NCBI GenBank assembly: GCA_039566865.1
Contig: CM076943.1
Span: 19,254,501 to 19,318,500, forward strand
DNA: 64,000 bases
Direction: 5' to 3'
Origin: Aurelia coerulea
Lineage: Eukaryota; Cnidaria; Scyphozoa; Semaeostomeae; Ulmaridae
Part shown: positions 47,440-56,440 of the stretch, one piece after another
Numbering within the stretch: the first letter of the stretch is position 1
Layout: each line of letters begins with the position of its first letter
Program-made: the position numbers and the translations under genes
The notes under the pieces: model-generated
The model's database searches: none
What the model was told of the DNA's origin: nothing
What the model saw: only the letters and a program-made list of their open reading frames with translations

Positions 47440-48310
47440 GAACATTTACAGACAGATGGGACACACTTGCCAAACTGCCCATGGATTTAAGGATCAACGA
47501 TATTTTGTCAAGCTGCCGCTCTAATCATCGCAACGAAGTTGGGCCTAAATTTCACTGTTCTGTTGACAACCACCATCGTCAATCGGCGCTCCCGTGAAGC
47601 TAATAAAGCCTATTGCCCGTCATCTAATATGCAGCAAGTCATATTTACACCATAGAAAGGACATTTGTATCAGTATACTGGAAACAGGTAAGTTCGATTT
47701 GTTATTTTGCACTCACTGACCTCCCAATCATCATGGGCTATTCCAGTTTTTAATCCATGTAGGTTTATGATGGAAGGCACCTTTCACCGACAGAGTCTAG
47801 TCCTGGAAAATGAAGGGTGTTTGGCGGGTTTTTGCTATGAGGACGGTGAAATCCAGGTGAATTCCACACTAGAGAATTTACACAATACATTTTGGCACAC
47901 TTTGAACAACAGATTTGCAAACCTGAGGTTATCTTGTTGAAAACTGGTGTACTGTGCACTTGTTGTGCAAGGGGCAGAGACAAGTATCCTTCCCATGGTA
48001 CTTTTGCCTCTGAAAATGTGCTAAGTTTAAAGGATTACAGGGTTGTGCCATTTTTAAATGCCTTTTTCAATGCACCATATGAATTTGTCTGTATGCTTTT
48101 TCTCTCATTGCAGTATTTTTATGTATGCTTTTCCTCAGTTCTTCTGGATTTAATTACAGTCTGACAAGATGGGCTAACCTTTAATAATGACTCATCTTTA
48201 TTTTTATCTTAGGATATCCGACAAAAGAACACATCTGTTCTACCAAATGACATCAGTCTATGAAACCATCAATGGGAACTCTTAGCAAAGAACTATGTTA
48301 ATAAAGGAAT
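47440..48310 (+). other. Possible spliced untranslated or non-coding transcript
   Basis: A strong donor (GGAAACAG followed by GTAAGT at 47689) and acceptor-like sites at about 47760 (CATGTAG) and 48213 (TTATCTTAG) are present. No frame crosses them convincingly, and AATAAA occurs at about 48300. Confidence 0.2.
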
Positions 48311-49160
48311 CACACATCAATTTATCCTGAAGAGGTGCTGCTTGGATCTATAAAATGGTGGCTGCATTATCAGGAGAAAGCAGCTGCCATTGATGTTTGC
48401 TTATTGGCCTTTTCGTGTATTGGTCCACATGCTCATTGCAACTGAACAAAATTCCCGTCATTGTCTTGTGAAAGCACAATAAGGGGGTATCTGGCTTTTG
48501 TTGAAGAGAACTTAAAAGTGCTGTTTCAGATATGAACTATCACCATTTAGCTTACGTGCAAAATGCGAATATCATGTCTTGATATGATAATGTCTCAAAC
48601 ATAAAATACTGTGTAGTTTTCTGCTTACTTGCCTCATCTTTTGGCCTCATAAATTTACAGCACAGGTCAGTGTACATTGGTGGTGTTCTTTTAACAATTT
48701 TATAGAGATCAATGAATCGCCAAATTTTTTCACACTCCTTGAAGATTCTTGAAAGAATTTATGTGGAAAATTCTTGCGGATCATTGAGCGGTCTTGTGGT
48801 GTCAATGTATACATGGCCTGTATTGTATACTAGTAAGATCTAGCAGCAGTCACTGCGGAGATATGAAGCAATGACTTGTCAAATCAGAAACTCAGACACT
48901 AGAAATTTATTGTATCAAACAGATAAGAAACTTTTCAGGCTACACTCAGATATATTTCATGCAATGCTTACAGTACACATATTTAAAACAACTAAGAATT
49001 TGGACCAGTACTGAAAGTTTCGTGAAATTGTCAAATTTTGGGTACCAAGAGTTTCTTAAGTTTCTTATAGGTTCCATAACAATCTTCATGCTCCATAACA
49101 ACATGGGTCAACATGTGCCCTTGTGAACATCTTAAAACAAGATTTTTCAAGCTAAAGAGT
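48311..49160. other. Spacer
   Basis: AT-rich, no gene or repeat recognised. Confidence 0.35.
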
Positions 49161-49169
49161 AGGGCTCTT

Positions 49170-50221
49170 CTGTGCTATATAAGTAGTATAGGGCAGATGT
49201 GGGGGTGGCAATTCAGTCAGTTGGCCATCACCATGGCAACCCGGCAAAGTTACCATACGCGAATCATCGCACAAAAACAATGGAAATAATTGCGAAATCG
49301 AGCGCAACGCAATAAATTAAATGAGAAAGGAGATACTGACGCAAGAAAAAATACGTAATTAGCAAACACGTACAAAGTACGTATCAATATCACATTAAGA
49401 GACATGCAGAAGATATGACAATAGGTAGCATAATACAAAACCCGTTATTTGACACAGAATTGAAAAGGCGTTATAATTCGCAATCATAAAAGAATCACTG
49501 TCAATTTATGCCCTTACAATTACATACATGCAGAAGGTAACTAAGAATTCAAAGAATACTCGATATTACAGATGTTAATCCTTTGGAGACGATAAAGGAT
49601 TAGAGTGCAAAGCCTGTTTTAAACCTCACATAGCTTCAATATGCAAAAGTCACATTGAAGGACATGACCAATAAACAAAACGATGTCGTCAAGCATATAA
49701 AAGAATCAATTTCAAGAGCAAAGTCTGGAACAGTTTGTCAATGTTATTGAGCACATGCAAACATGAACTGAACTGACATTGATTAACTGAGTCTTAAAAT
49801 TGCAATTGCAATTGAAGGCATATTCAACTGTTTATATGAAAGAGGAAGAGAGTTACAATCATACCATCATTATTATCTATGCAAATACAAAAAAAAACAA
49901 GCAGAAGCAAAAGCAGAAGCAAAAGCAGAAACGAGCAGCAAGCAGCAGCAGCAGCAATGAAAACAGTTTAATGGAAGTCGACATACGGAGAAGAGGAATT
50001 TAAAAGAGCTAAAATAACCAAGGAAGAACTGTTCGAGAAAACGTTCGGAAAGAAAGAAAAAACGTTTGGAAAGAAAGCTTACACAAGTCTGCGTGAGCAG
50101 TTAACGAACATATAAATTTGTTTACTGAGAAAGAATCGCAGAAGGAGAAAGCAGCTTAAAGGCATTATACTTTTAGTTAACGGAGATAAAGATAAGGATT
50201 GAATTTATAAGATAAAAAAAA
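49170..50221. other. Left flank of the tandem array
   Basis: CTATATAAG (about 49175) is a good TATA-like box. About 50 bp later, ATCACCATGG starts an 18-codon frame (MATRQSYHTRIIAQKQWK) that ends in TAA, followed by more Arg/Lys/Asn-rich codons in the same frame. An AGCAGAAGCAAA minisatellite merging into (AGC)n lies at 49900-49955. It may belong to the left part of the element whose genes follow; its outer boundary was not found. Confidence 0.3.
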
Positions 50222-51301
50222 TTAATCAAAGAAGAAATCAACGCTATCTAATCTACTAATGTTGTCCAACAGAATTTCTGCATTTACGATGTTATTAAAT
50301 CGCGTAGAGTTCAATCTACAGTCCTCTATACGACGAATACGCTCTTCATTGATGTTTCTAATCACGGTGATGTCCTCAGCAGATATAATGTCTAAGGAAA
50401 ACAGCCTTTCTCCCTCGTTGGAAGGCATCATGAAGAATTGTTGATGTTCCACGAATGTGTGGTTCTCACTTCGGCAGCGAGCGCCATTAGGTAATAATGC
50501 GAAACAGATGTGATGAAGGTGACATGTATCCATATCTGATAGCGTAGCCATATGACATTTGTGAGCTCGATTCCATGACCAGCAAAAGTAGGCAGGCAAG
50601 TCGTTGTTGGCAGTCATTGCATTAAATGCGGATTGAGCTTCATCCTTTTTTTGTTGTATTTCTTCTCTTTTCTTTATGATTGCTTCTTCATCAAGGTCAG
50701 GAACGCTGGGAGGGAACGTGGCGTAAGTTTTTCCGTCGCATATGCAACCAGCGTTCATTCTCCTTCGACTACACGAACATTGTCGTGATGTTGCTGGTGA
50801 TGTTGATGTTGATGTTGATGGTTGTTCGTCAAAGTCCAGTCTTCTGACGGCGGCCAGAGGCATAGGATTCTCTCTAATTGACTCAGGAGGAGGAGGGGGT
50901 GGGGGAGGAAGGTTGAGAGGAGCTTGAGAGGAGCTTGAGGATGTCGATGCAAACGTTGCTGTGACAGGAGTGAAGATGCTCGTAAATGGAGGCAGTTTTG
51001 CAGACTTGGTTGGAGGTTGGTTCCAGAAGACGTCATCTGGTTGCAATTCTTCGTCAATGAAGATAGATCTTTTCCTTTTCCTGGATGATGGGTCTGTGAC
51101 GAAACTTTTCAGGTAGTCTGAAACTTCTTTTTTATCGGTAAAGGTCACCGTCGGAACTCCGTAGGAAGATGTTAGCCAAGCAGATCGGGCATAATTCTTG
51201 TGGTACGGCTTCCCTTGATCTGATAGGAGCACAGGCAACGCTCGCAAACCATCCTTTGAGATATTCCACCAATTCTGCGTAGTGAATATGCAAATTGTCA
51301 T
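50222..51301 (-). CDS. Element protein B, full-length copy (359 aa)
   Basis: Not recognised as a known family. Residues 1-70 are neutral; SSRKRKR at 72-78 looks like a nuclear localisation signal. A Ser/Thr-rich stretch leads to eight prolines at 132-139, and STSTSTS follows at about 162. Then come CSCSRRRMNAGCICDG (175-190), a charged helix (205-222), and a Cys/His cluster at 240-286 (C240, C249, C260, H264, C266, C276, H281, H286) that could bind zinc. The ATG is at 51301 and the first 170 bp overlap the end of gene A in another frame. This left-most copy keeps its own last 32 residues; the other copies lose them at the junction. Confidence 0.7.
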   Translation of the reverse strand: MTICIFTTQNWWNISKDGLRALPVLLSDQGKPYHKNYARSAWLTSSYGVPTVTFTDKKEVSDYLKSFVTDPSSRKRKRSIFIDEELQPDDVFWNQPPTKSAKLPPFTSIFTPVTATFASTSSSSSQAPLNLPPPPPPPPESIRENPMPLAAVRRLDFDEQPSTSTSTSPATSRQCSCSRRRMNAGCICDGKTYATFPPSVPDLDEEAIIKKREEIQQKKDEAQSAFNAMTANNDLPAYFCWSWNRAHKCHMATLSDMDTCHLHHICFALLPNGARCRSENHTFVEHQQFFMMPSNEGERLFSLDIISAEDITVIRNINEERIRRIEDCRLNSTRFNNIVNAEILLDNISRLDSVDFFFD

Positions 51302-54218
51302 TTCTGAAAGAGGTTGCTACGCTCTTCAAATCCGAGTAGAATGACGCAATCAATGTGGCAGGGTTCACGTGTGACCTCGTGATTATGACCTTGCCCTCTT
51401 TAACGCTGCATCTGTCACTGCTCACAAACTCCTGCCGCTCGTCATATTCGTCTACCGATGCACAACCAAAGTTATATGCTATGACATAGGACACCGGCAC
51501 ATTTTCTTGAACATGATTCTCATCGGGATACATCTCGTGGAATTCCCTCCCGCGCACCACATTGCCATCGTCATCGAAGACCAACTCTTCATCCAAGTAT
51601 TCGTCTATCGCCGAATTCTCCAAATCCCTCAGCTCTCGCAGCTCTGTTCGTGCGAATTCATTCTCTGCATAGAACTCTTTTATGTATGACAACCTCCTAT
51701 CCCTTATTTCTTCTATAGTCGTGCGTTGAAGCTTGCTTTCAAAGTCATAAGTAGCGAACCGCTTCGAGAAGTACATATCATTCTCCTCTGGATGTAACAG
51801 ACGCTCATCTCCTTCCAAGTAGGACAACGGAGGCAGTATCTCGTCCGGCACTGCAAAACATTGCTTGATCTTTGACAGAAGCAACTGCGACGTGTCAACA
51901 GAACCCTTTGCATAACAGTGTTTGCTCTTAGTGAACTTGCACTTTTGCGCATGTGTGTGAAGACTCCTCACGTAGCCAAAGTTCTTTCCGCAATTAAGGC
52001 ACTTCAAATTCTTGTTGATGACTCTGCTCTTGTCCAGTATCAGATAAAAGTGATTTAAATGCAATATTAAATGCATAGTCTTCTTCGAATTGTAAACGAA
52101 GGAGCTCTTCGCATGACCCACCAGACTGAAAGCCACCTTACCGTCTTCCCTCCTAACCACCGGTCTGTAAACGTGAATCCTGTAATGAAACAGATGTTCC
52201 AGGATTGGTATGAGCCTCACACTGACTCCGTTGAAAGTGGCTTTGCTCACGTCAGTCAAGGAATGTGTCTTGCAATAAATGTCAAACAGCTCCTTACTTT
52301 TGATCTTTACCTCTTCGTCCACGTCACATTGGTCGTAAAGCCCGCTCACTGTCTGTATGCCCCTTTCGTATGCCAACTCCATGAACGCCAAGCAGTGAAA
52401 GAAGCACATTGAATCATTGGCTCCGTTGTTCCTCCTGAATCGTTTACTCAAAGAATAAACATTCTTCCCACGACCATGCTTTCTCAAGAAGTTACCAATC
52501 TTCTTGTCATTGAGCTTGCTTTGATCCTGTTCCTGATCCTGCTCCTGATCCTGTTCCTGTTCCTGTTCCTGTTCCTGATCCTGATCCTGATCCTCGTCAT
52601 CCTCCTCCACAACATCATCTTCCACTTCCGCCTCTAATCGAACGAAGGGATTTTCCCTTCGTCTGCTCCTACCATCATCATCTTCATCTTCATACTCGTC
52701 GTCGTCCTCTTCTTCGTAATCGTCGTCCTCTTCGTCGCAATCGTCATCGTCTTCTCCTCGTCCAATAGCATTGTCGCCCAATGGAAAGATTTGCACTTTA
52801 ACGTTCGTTGCCCTCACGAGGACGGTGCTCGATTCTTCAAAGGCATTCCTGACGAGAGTGAAAAAATCAGTGTTTTTAATGTCGTTGGCGCACGCATCCA
52901 TGTCTGACCTATTTCGTATCTGCCAAATGTTGTCCTTTTGCTGCAAAATGTCACTCCTACTACCATTCGCTCCCTGCTCATGTGATAAATGCGTGTTTGC
53001 ATACCAATAAGAATACTTTCCAGTCTTGGGAGTGTGGAGGAAAAATCCAAAAGCCATCGCCATCTTGTACGGCATGTTCTGTTGATTCTCCACGTACACT
53101 TTTTGGAGTATATCATCAATTTGATCATTAAACGGAGTAGTTCCCACCAAGTGTATATTATATGTAAGCATTTGACCATCCTCACCCCTTGTCGAATGCG
53201 TCATTATGGAAGCGGCATTCTTCATGTACGCATCTTTTACCTTCTCTATAGCAGCCTTACGCACCGAACGAACTGCATTCCCAACGATTTGATTATGCAC
53301 GCCTTCGTCGCTAACGTCTATCCCCCTCCCTCTAAGCACATCCCTGCTATTGTTAATTATCCTATGCACATAGTCCATGTAGTGTCCCTGTTTGCTGACG
53401 ACCTCGTCCACGTCACTAATCCATGGCCTTGCATCGTATTTCATGTAATTCACAAACTTGTGCTGAGCCCTCAGTGTTGGAACGGCTTCCGTCGAAATAC
53501 CAAAGTGTCCATGTGATTGCAGCTCGTGACGTTGACATGATCTTAGATCATTAAATGAAGAGTCACAGTATCGACACTTGAAACTCTTCAAGCAATGTTG
53601 CGTTTGATGCAAATACAAGTCTGTGTCATTCCTAAAGCCATTGCCACAGAAAAAACATGCGTGTACCATGTGCTTTTCAATGATGTGGTGGTGTAGTCTC
53701 TGCCTCGAACCGTACGTGTTATTGCATATATTGCAAGTATTTTCCGGCTTGTGATAAGCGAATGTATGTCTTGCCAAATTTGCGGCAGAATCGAAAAACA
53801 CGTTAGGTATACCGTCCATGTCACAGGCGTTGCACACGAACGCCTCATCAGGATGCGCGTCACGTAAATGGTCACGCACGTACCTTTTTCCCCTAGCAGG
53901 GAACACATAATTGCACAATGTACATTTGTTGTTCATCAACACTTCTTCAGATCCAATTCTGTGCACTTGAGCTAAATGTTTTTTCAACTGCCCCCTATAT
54001 TTAAACTTAGCACCACACGAAGAGCATGACCGATGGTTCTGGTTTATATGTTCTCGAAGGGCGTTCCTTGACCCTGTCGAAAACGCCGGTTCTGTACCCG
54101 ACTCGTTGCATTCGCCACAAATCCATTTATGATTTTTATTATTATGTCCAATCAACGCATCAAAATTATTTCCATGCCAATCGCACCGGTTGCATAAATA
54201 AGACATCGTATACTTCAT
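51132..54218 (-). CDS. Element protein A: zinc fingers, OTU-like region, Exo I motif (truncated family-B polymerase-like), 1,028 aa
   Basis: Start at ATG 54218; a TTG two codons upstream is not needed. Approximate layout: C2H2-type fingers 6-235 (for example CSSCGAKFKYRGQLKKHLAQ), an alpha-rich region 240-480, an acidic tract 490-520 and then Asp/Gln/Glu repeats 540-570. An OTU-like region at 595-735 has DSMCFFHCLAF and LHLNHFYLIL as candidate Cys and His sites. A further C2H2 lies at 738-760, and FATYDFESKL at about 820, matching the DxE Exo I motif of protein-primed family-B DNA polymerases. Family knowledge: Polinton/adintovirus-type polymerases continue another 500 or more residues with palm motifs. 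Those are absent here; the frame ends about 200 residues after Exo I with an LCPICL knuckle. Probably nuclear. It may be a decayed polymerase or a repurposed DNA-binding protein. Confidence 0.75.
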   Translation of the reverse strand: MKYTMSYLCNRCDWHGNNFDALIGHNNKNHKWICGECNESGTEPAFSTGSRNALREHINQNHRSCSSCGAKFKYRGQLKKHLAQVHRIGSEEVLMNNKCTLCNYVFPARGKRYVRDHLRDAHPDEAFVCNACDMDGIPNVFFDSAANLARHTFAYHKPENTCNICNNTYGSRQRLHHHIIEKHMVHACFFCGNGFRNDTDLYLHQTQHCLKSFKCRYCDSSFNDLRSCQRHELQSHGHFGISTEAVPTLRAQHKFVNYMKYDARPWISDVDEVVSKQGHYMDYVHRIINNSRDVLRGRGIDVSDEGVHNQIVGNAVRSVRKAAIEKVKDAYMKNAASIMTHSTRGEDGQMLTYNIHLVGTTPFNDQIDDILQKVYVENQQNMPYKMAMAFGFFLHTPKTGKYSYWYANTHLSHEQGANGSRSDILQQKDNIWQIRNRSDMDACANDIKNTDFFTLVRNAFEESSTVLVRATNVKVQIFPLGDNAIGRGEDDDDCDEEDDDYEEEDDDEYEDEDDDGRSRRRENPFVRLEAEVEDDVVEEDDEDQDQDQEQEQEQEQDQEQDQEQDQSKLNDKKIGNFLRKHGRGKNVYSLSKRFRRNNGANDSMCFFHCLAFMELAYERGIQTVSGLYDQCDVDEEVKIKSKELFDIYCKTHSLTDVSKATFNGVSVRLIPILEHLFHYRIHVYRPVVRREDGKVAFSLVGHAKSSFVYNSKKTMHLILHLNHFYLILDKSRVINKNLKCLNCGKNFGYVRSLHTHAQKCKFTKSKHCYAKGSVDTSQLLLSKIKQCFAVPDEILPPLSYLEGDERLLHPEENDMYFSKRFATYDFESKLQRTTIEEIRDRRLSYIKEFYAENEFARTELRELRDLENSAIDEYLDEELVFDDDGNVVRGREFHEMYPDENHVQENVPVSYVIAYNFGCASVDEYDERQEFVSSDRCSVKEGKVIITRSHVNPATLIASFYSDLKSVATSFRNDNLHIHYAELVEYLKGWFASVACAPIRSREAVPQELCPICLANIFLRSSDGDLYR
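52510..52740 (-). repeat. Coding low-complexity tract of protein A
   Basis: Tandem CTGATC / CTGTTC hexamers encode alternating Asp-Gln and Glu-Gln, next to GAT/GAA-rich acidic codons. Its length is the same in all three units, unusual for an unstable hexamer tract. Confidence 0.8.
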
Positions 54219-54390
54219 ATACAAATAGGATATAAAGCATTAAAAAGACTGGGAGAAAATGTACACCAAGCCACGCCAAAGCCAGCACACCAAACGAGTC
54301 ATGTTCTTCGATGAGGTGCTGATTAAAATCTAAATAATTTCTACAATTTATTCCACATAATGAACACTCCACATAATAAAGCTCATCCAT
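54166..54390 (-). CDS. Small C2H2 open frame upstream of protein A
   Basis: MDELYYVECSLCGINC followed by FNQHLIEEH has the C-x2-C-x12-H-x4-H spacing of a zinc finger, followed by a hydrophobic tail. It could be a first exon of protein A: GGT followed by GTGCTG and an acceptor at GAAG before TATACGATG would keep frame. Alternatively it is a separate short protein. It is the first ATG after the minus-strand TATA box. Confidence 0.45.
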   Translation of the reverse strand: MDELYYVECSLCGINCRNYLDFNQHLIEEHDSFGVLALAWLGVHFLPVFLMLYILFVYEVYDVLFMQPVRLAWK

Positions 54391-54558
54391 TCGAATGAAA
54401 TGAAGTTTACAATCAATTATTTATGTATGAGACAAATTATTTAACCTACCACGTAAAACTTCGTTCGCCTTTGTCTTTGAAAAATCTTGTTTTCCAATCA
54501 AGAACTGTTCTGTATCGTTACAATTCAGAACTGATGTTGAATTCGCAATTTCTCTCCG

Positions 54559-54566
54559 TATTTATA
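54559..54566 (-). promoter_or_regulatory. TATA box for the minus-strand genes
   Basis: GTATAAATAC on the minus strand, about 170 bp before the ATG at 54390, next to the iterons. Repeated at 59698-59705. Confidence 0.6.
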
Positions 54567-54574
54567 CTTTCTCT

Positions 54575-54732
54575 GCGATGTTTCCGAACATGACCTGCGA
54601 TGTTTCCGAACATGACCTGCGATGTTTCCGAACATGACCTGCGTGCGATGTTTCCGATCATGACCTGCGATGTTTCCGAACATGACCTGCGATGTTTCTG
54701 ATCATGACATTGCGATGTTTTTTGATGTTTTT
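54575..54732. repeat. Iteron array: seven GCGATGTTT cores
   Basis: Cores start at 54575, 54597, 54619, 54645, 54667, 54689 and 54712. Most are 22 bp apart and read GCGATGTTTCCGAACATGAC. They lie between two divergent TATA boxes. Such arrays act as origins or enhancers in small DNA viruses and plasmids; the role here is inferred. Confidence 0.85.
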
Positions 54733-54779
54733 GTTTTTGTTTTTGTTTTCGCCCGCTTAAATCAACCTCACATAATTGC

Positions 54780-54786
54780 ATAAATA
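54780..54786 (+). promoter_or_regulatory. TATA-like box for the plus-strand gene
   Basis: GCATAAATAGG about 75 bp before the ATG at 54861, on the opposite side of the iterons. Repeated at 59919-59925. Confidence 0.55.
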
Positions 54787-54860
54787 GGAACCTTGAGCAG
54801 TTGCAAATTCAGTTGTCAATTTGTCGATTCGAGAACGGATCTCAAAGTACAGCTACGAAT

Positions 54861-55583
54861 ATGGCAAGCAGAGCGTATGGCGAACCTTCTGGCGAATACG
54901 TCCAGCTAGGAGAGGAGATTTTGTACGAGGCAACTCCGGAGTTGCAAGATACTGGAACTTTCCTCCAGGACAAAATCATCACGCGAACCTACATGTGGCA
55001 GGAGCGTACTCCTAGCGAAAAGCAGCTAGAGCGTGAGCAGACTGGCAGAACGACTAAAATTTCTCTGGAGCAATGGAAGTCTCAATTGAATGCAGACGGC
55101 GAACAAACTGGATTCAATAAAAACCAACATTTCCACCTGTCAATCAAAAACTGGAAGGAAATGATGGAAACCTTTGCAGGGACATATTCAAAACTCCTCG
55201 TTGCTGGAAAGAGCATCCTGCGAAGATTCCAACGTCCTCTTTTGGAAGACCCGCACAACTTTCCGTGGGACGATGCAATTACAGATTTGAAGAACACCAT
55301 GGAATCGAAGGGATGGTTTGATGGTCATACTCTTCCTCTGACAAATGCCCATTACAAGGAATATGAAGATGCGAACAAAAGCAACGCCAGGGGTTTCATG
55401 CCTAAATGGAAGCACGAAATTTCAATTTTCACCCATCCAATCAGCCAACTGCAAACAAAGTCCTCTATACGACGAATACGCTCTTCATTGATGTTTCTAA
55501 TCACGGTGATGTCCTCAGCAGATATAATGTCTAAGGAAAACAGCCTTTCTCCCTCGTTGGAAGGCATCATGAAGAATTGTTGA
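54861..55583 (+). CDS. Element protein C, truncated and chimeric (240 aa), unit 1/2
   Basis: First real ATG at 54861 (upstream codons in frame use no ATG). Residues 1-200 are the element's own sequence, not recognised, with a Trp/Lys-rich region (HFHLSIKNWKEMMETFAGTY). At 55460 the unit junction is crossed and the last 40 residues are antisense of gene B. The true C-terminus is not in the window. Confidence 0.6.
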   Translation: MASRAYGEPSGEYVQLGEEILYEATPELQDTGTFLQDKIITRTYMWQERTPSEKQLEREQTGRTTKISLEQWKSQLNADGEQTGFNKNQHFHLSIKNWKEMMETFAGTYSKLLVAGKSILRRFQRPLLEDPHNFPWDDAITDLKNTMESKGWFDGHTLPLTNAHYKEYEDANKSNARGFMPKWKHEISIFTHPISQLQTKSSIRRIRSSLMFLITVMSSADIMSKENSLSPSLEGIMKNC

Positions 55584-56440
55584 TGTTCCACGAATGTGTG
55601 GTTCTCACTTCGGCAGCGAGCGCCATTAGGTAATAATGCGAAACAGATGTGATGAAGGTGACATGTATCCATATCTGATAGCGTAGCCATATGACATTTG
55701 TGAGCTCGATTCCATGACCAGCAAAAGTAGGCAGGCAAGTCGTTGTTGGCAGTCATTGCATTAAATGCGGATTGAGCTTCATCCTTTTTTTGTTGTATTT
55801 CTTCTCTTTTCTTTATGATTGCTTCTTCATCAAGGTCAGGAACGCTGGGAGGGAACGTGGCGTAAGTTTTTCCGTCGCATATGCAACCAGCGTTCATTCT
55901 CCTTCGACTACACGAACATTGTCGTGATGTTGCTGGTGATGTTGATGTTGATGTTGATGGTTGTTCGTCAAAGTCCAGTCTTCTGACGGCGGCCAGAGGC
56001 ATAGGATTCTCTCTAATTGACTCAGGAGGAGGAGGGGGTGGGGGAGGAAGGTTGAGAGGAGCTTGAGAGGAGCTTGAGGATGTCGATGCAAACGTTGCTG
56101 TGACAGGAGTGAAGATGCTCGTAAATGGAGGCAGTTTTGCAGACTTGGTTGGAGGTTGGTTCCAGAAGACGTCATCTGGTTGCAATTCTTCGTCAATGAA
56201 GATAGATCTTTTCCTTTTCCTGGATGATGGGTCTGTGACGAAACTTTTCAGGTAGTCTGAAACTTCTTTTTTATCGGTAAAGGTCACCGTCGGAACTCCG
56301 TAGGAAGATGTTAGCCAAGCAGATCGGGCATAATTCTTGTGGTACGGCTTCCCTTGATCTGATAGGAGCACAGGCAACGCTCGCAAACCATCCTTTGAGA
56401 TATTCCACCAATTCTGCGTAGTGAATATGCAAATTGTCAT
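55352..56440 (-). CDS. Element protein B, unit 2 (362 aa, chimeric end)
   Basis: The first 327 residues match the full-length copy at 50222-51301. After 55460 the frame enters the antisense of gene C and adds 35 unrelated residues. It converges on gene C, with about 230 bp of overlapping transcripts. Confidence 0.7.
   Translation of the reverse strand: MTICIFTTQNWWNISKDGLRALPVLLSDQGKPYHKNYARSAWLTSSYGVPTVTFTDKKEVSDYLKSFVTDPSSRKRKRSIFIDEELQPDDVFWNQPPTKSAKLPPFTSIFTPVTATFASTSSSSSQAPLNLPPPPPPPPESIRENPMPLAAVRRLDFDEQPSTSTSTSPATSRQCSCSRRRMNAGCICDGKTYATFPPSVPDLDEEAIIKKREEIQQKKDEAQSAFNAMTANNDLPAYFCWSWNRAHKCHMATLSDMDTCHLHHICFALLPNGARCRSENHTFVEHQQFFMMPSNEGERLFSLDIISAEDITVIRNINEERIRRIEDFVCSWLIGWVKIEISCFHLGMKPLALLLFASSYSL

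Noticed and set aside
47707..48164. Overlapping 77- and 90-codon plus-strand frames
   Set aside because: No family resemblance and no conserved splice phase between them; left as a possible non-coding transcript.
49200..49280. Short frame MATRQSYHTRIIAQKQWK as a gene
   Set aside because: Good start context but only 18 codons; kept only as a note on the array flank.
52989..53516. 175-codon plus-strand frame opposite gene A (and its repeats at +5,139 and +10,278)
   Set aside because: Shadow of the gene A codons on the opposite strand; low complexity pattern and no start context.
54518..54781. 87-codon minus-strand frame across the iterons
   Set aside because: It is produced by translating the 22-bp repeats (SETSQVM repeats) and lies on top of both TATA boxes; more likely control DNA than protein.
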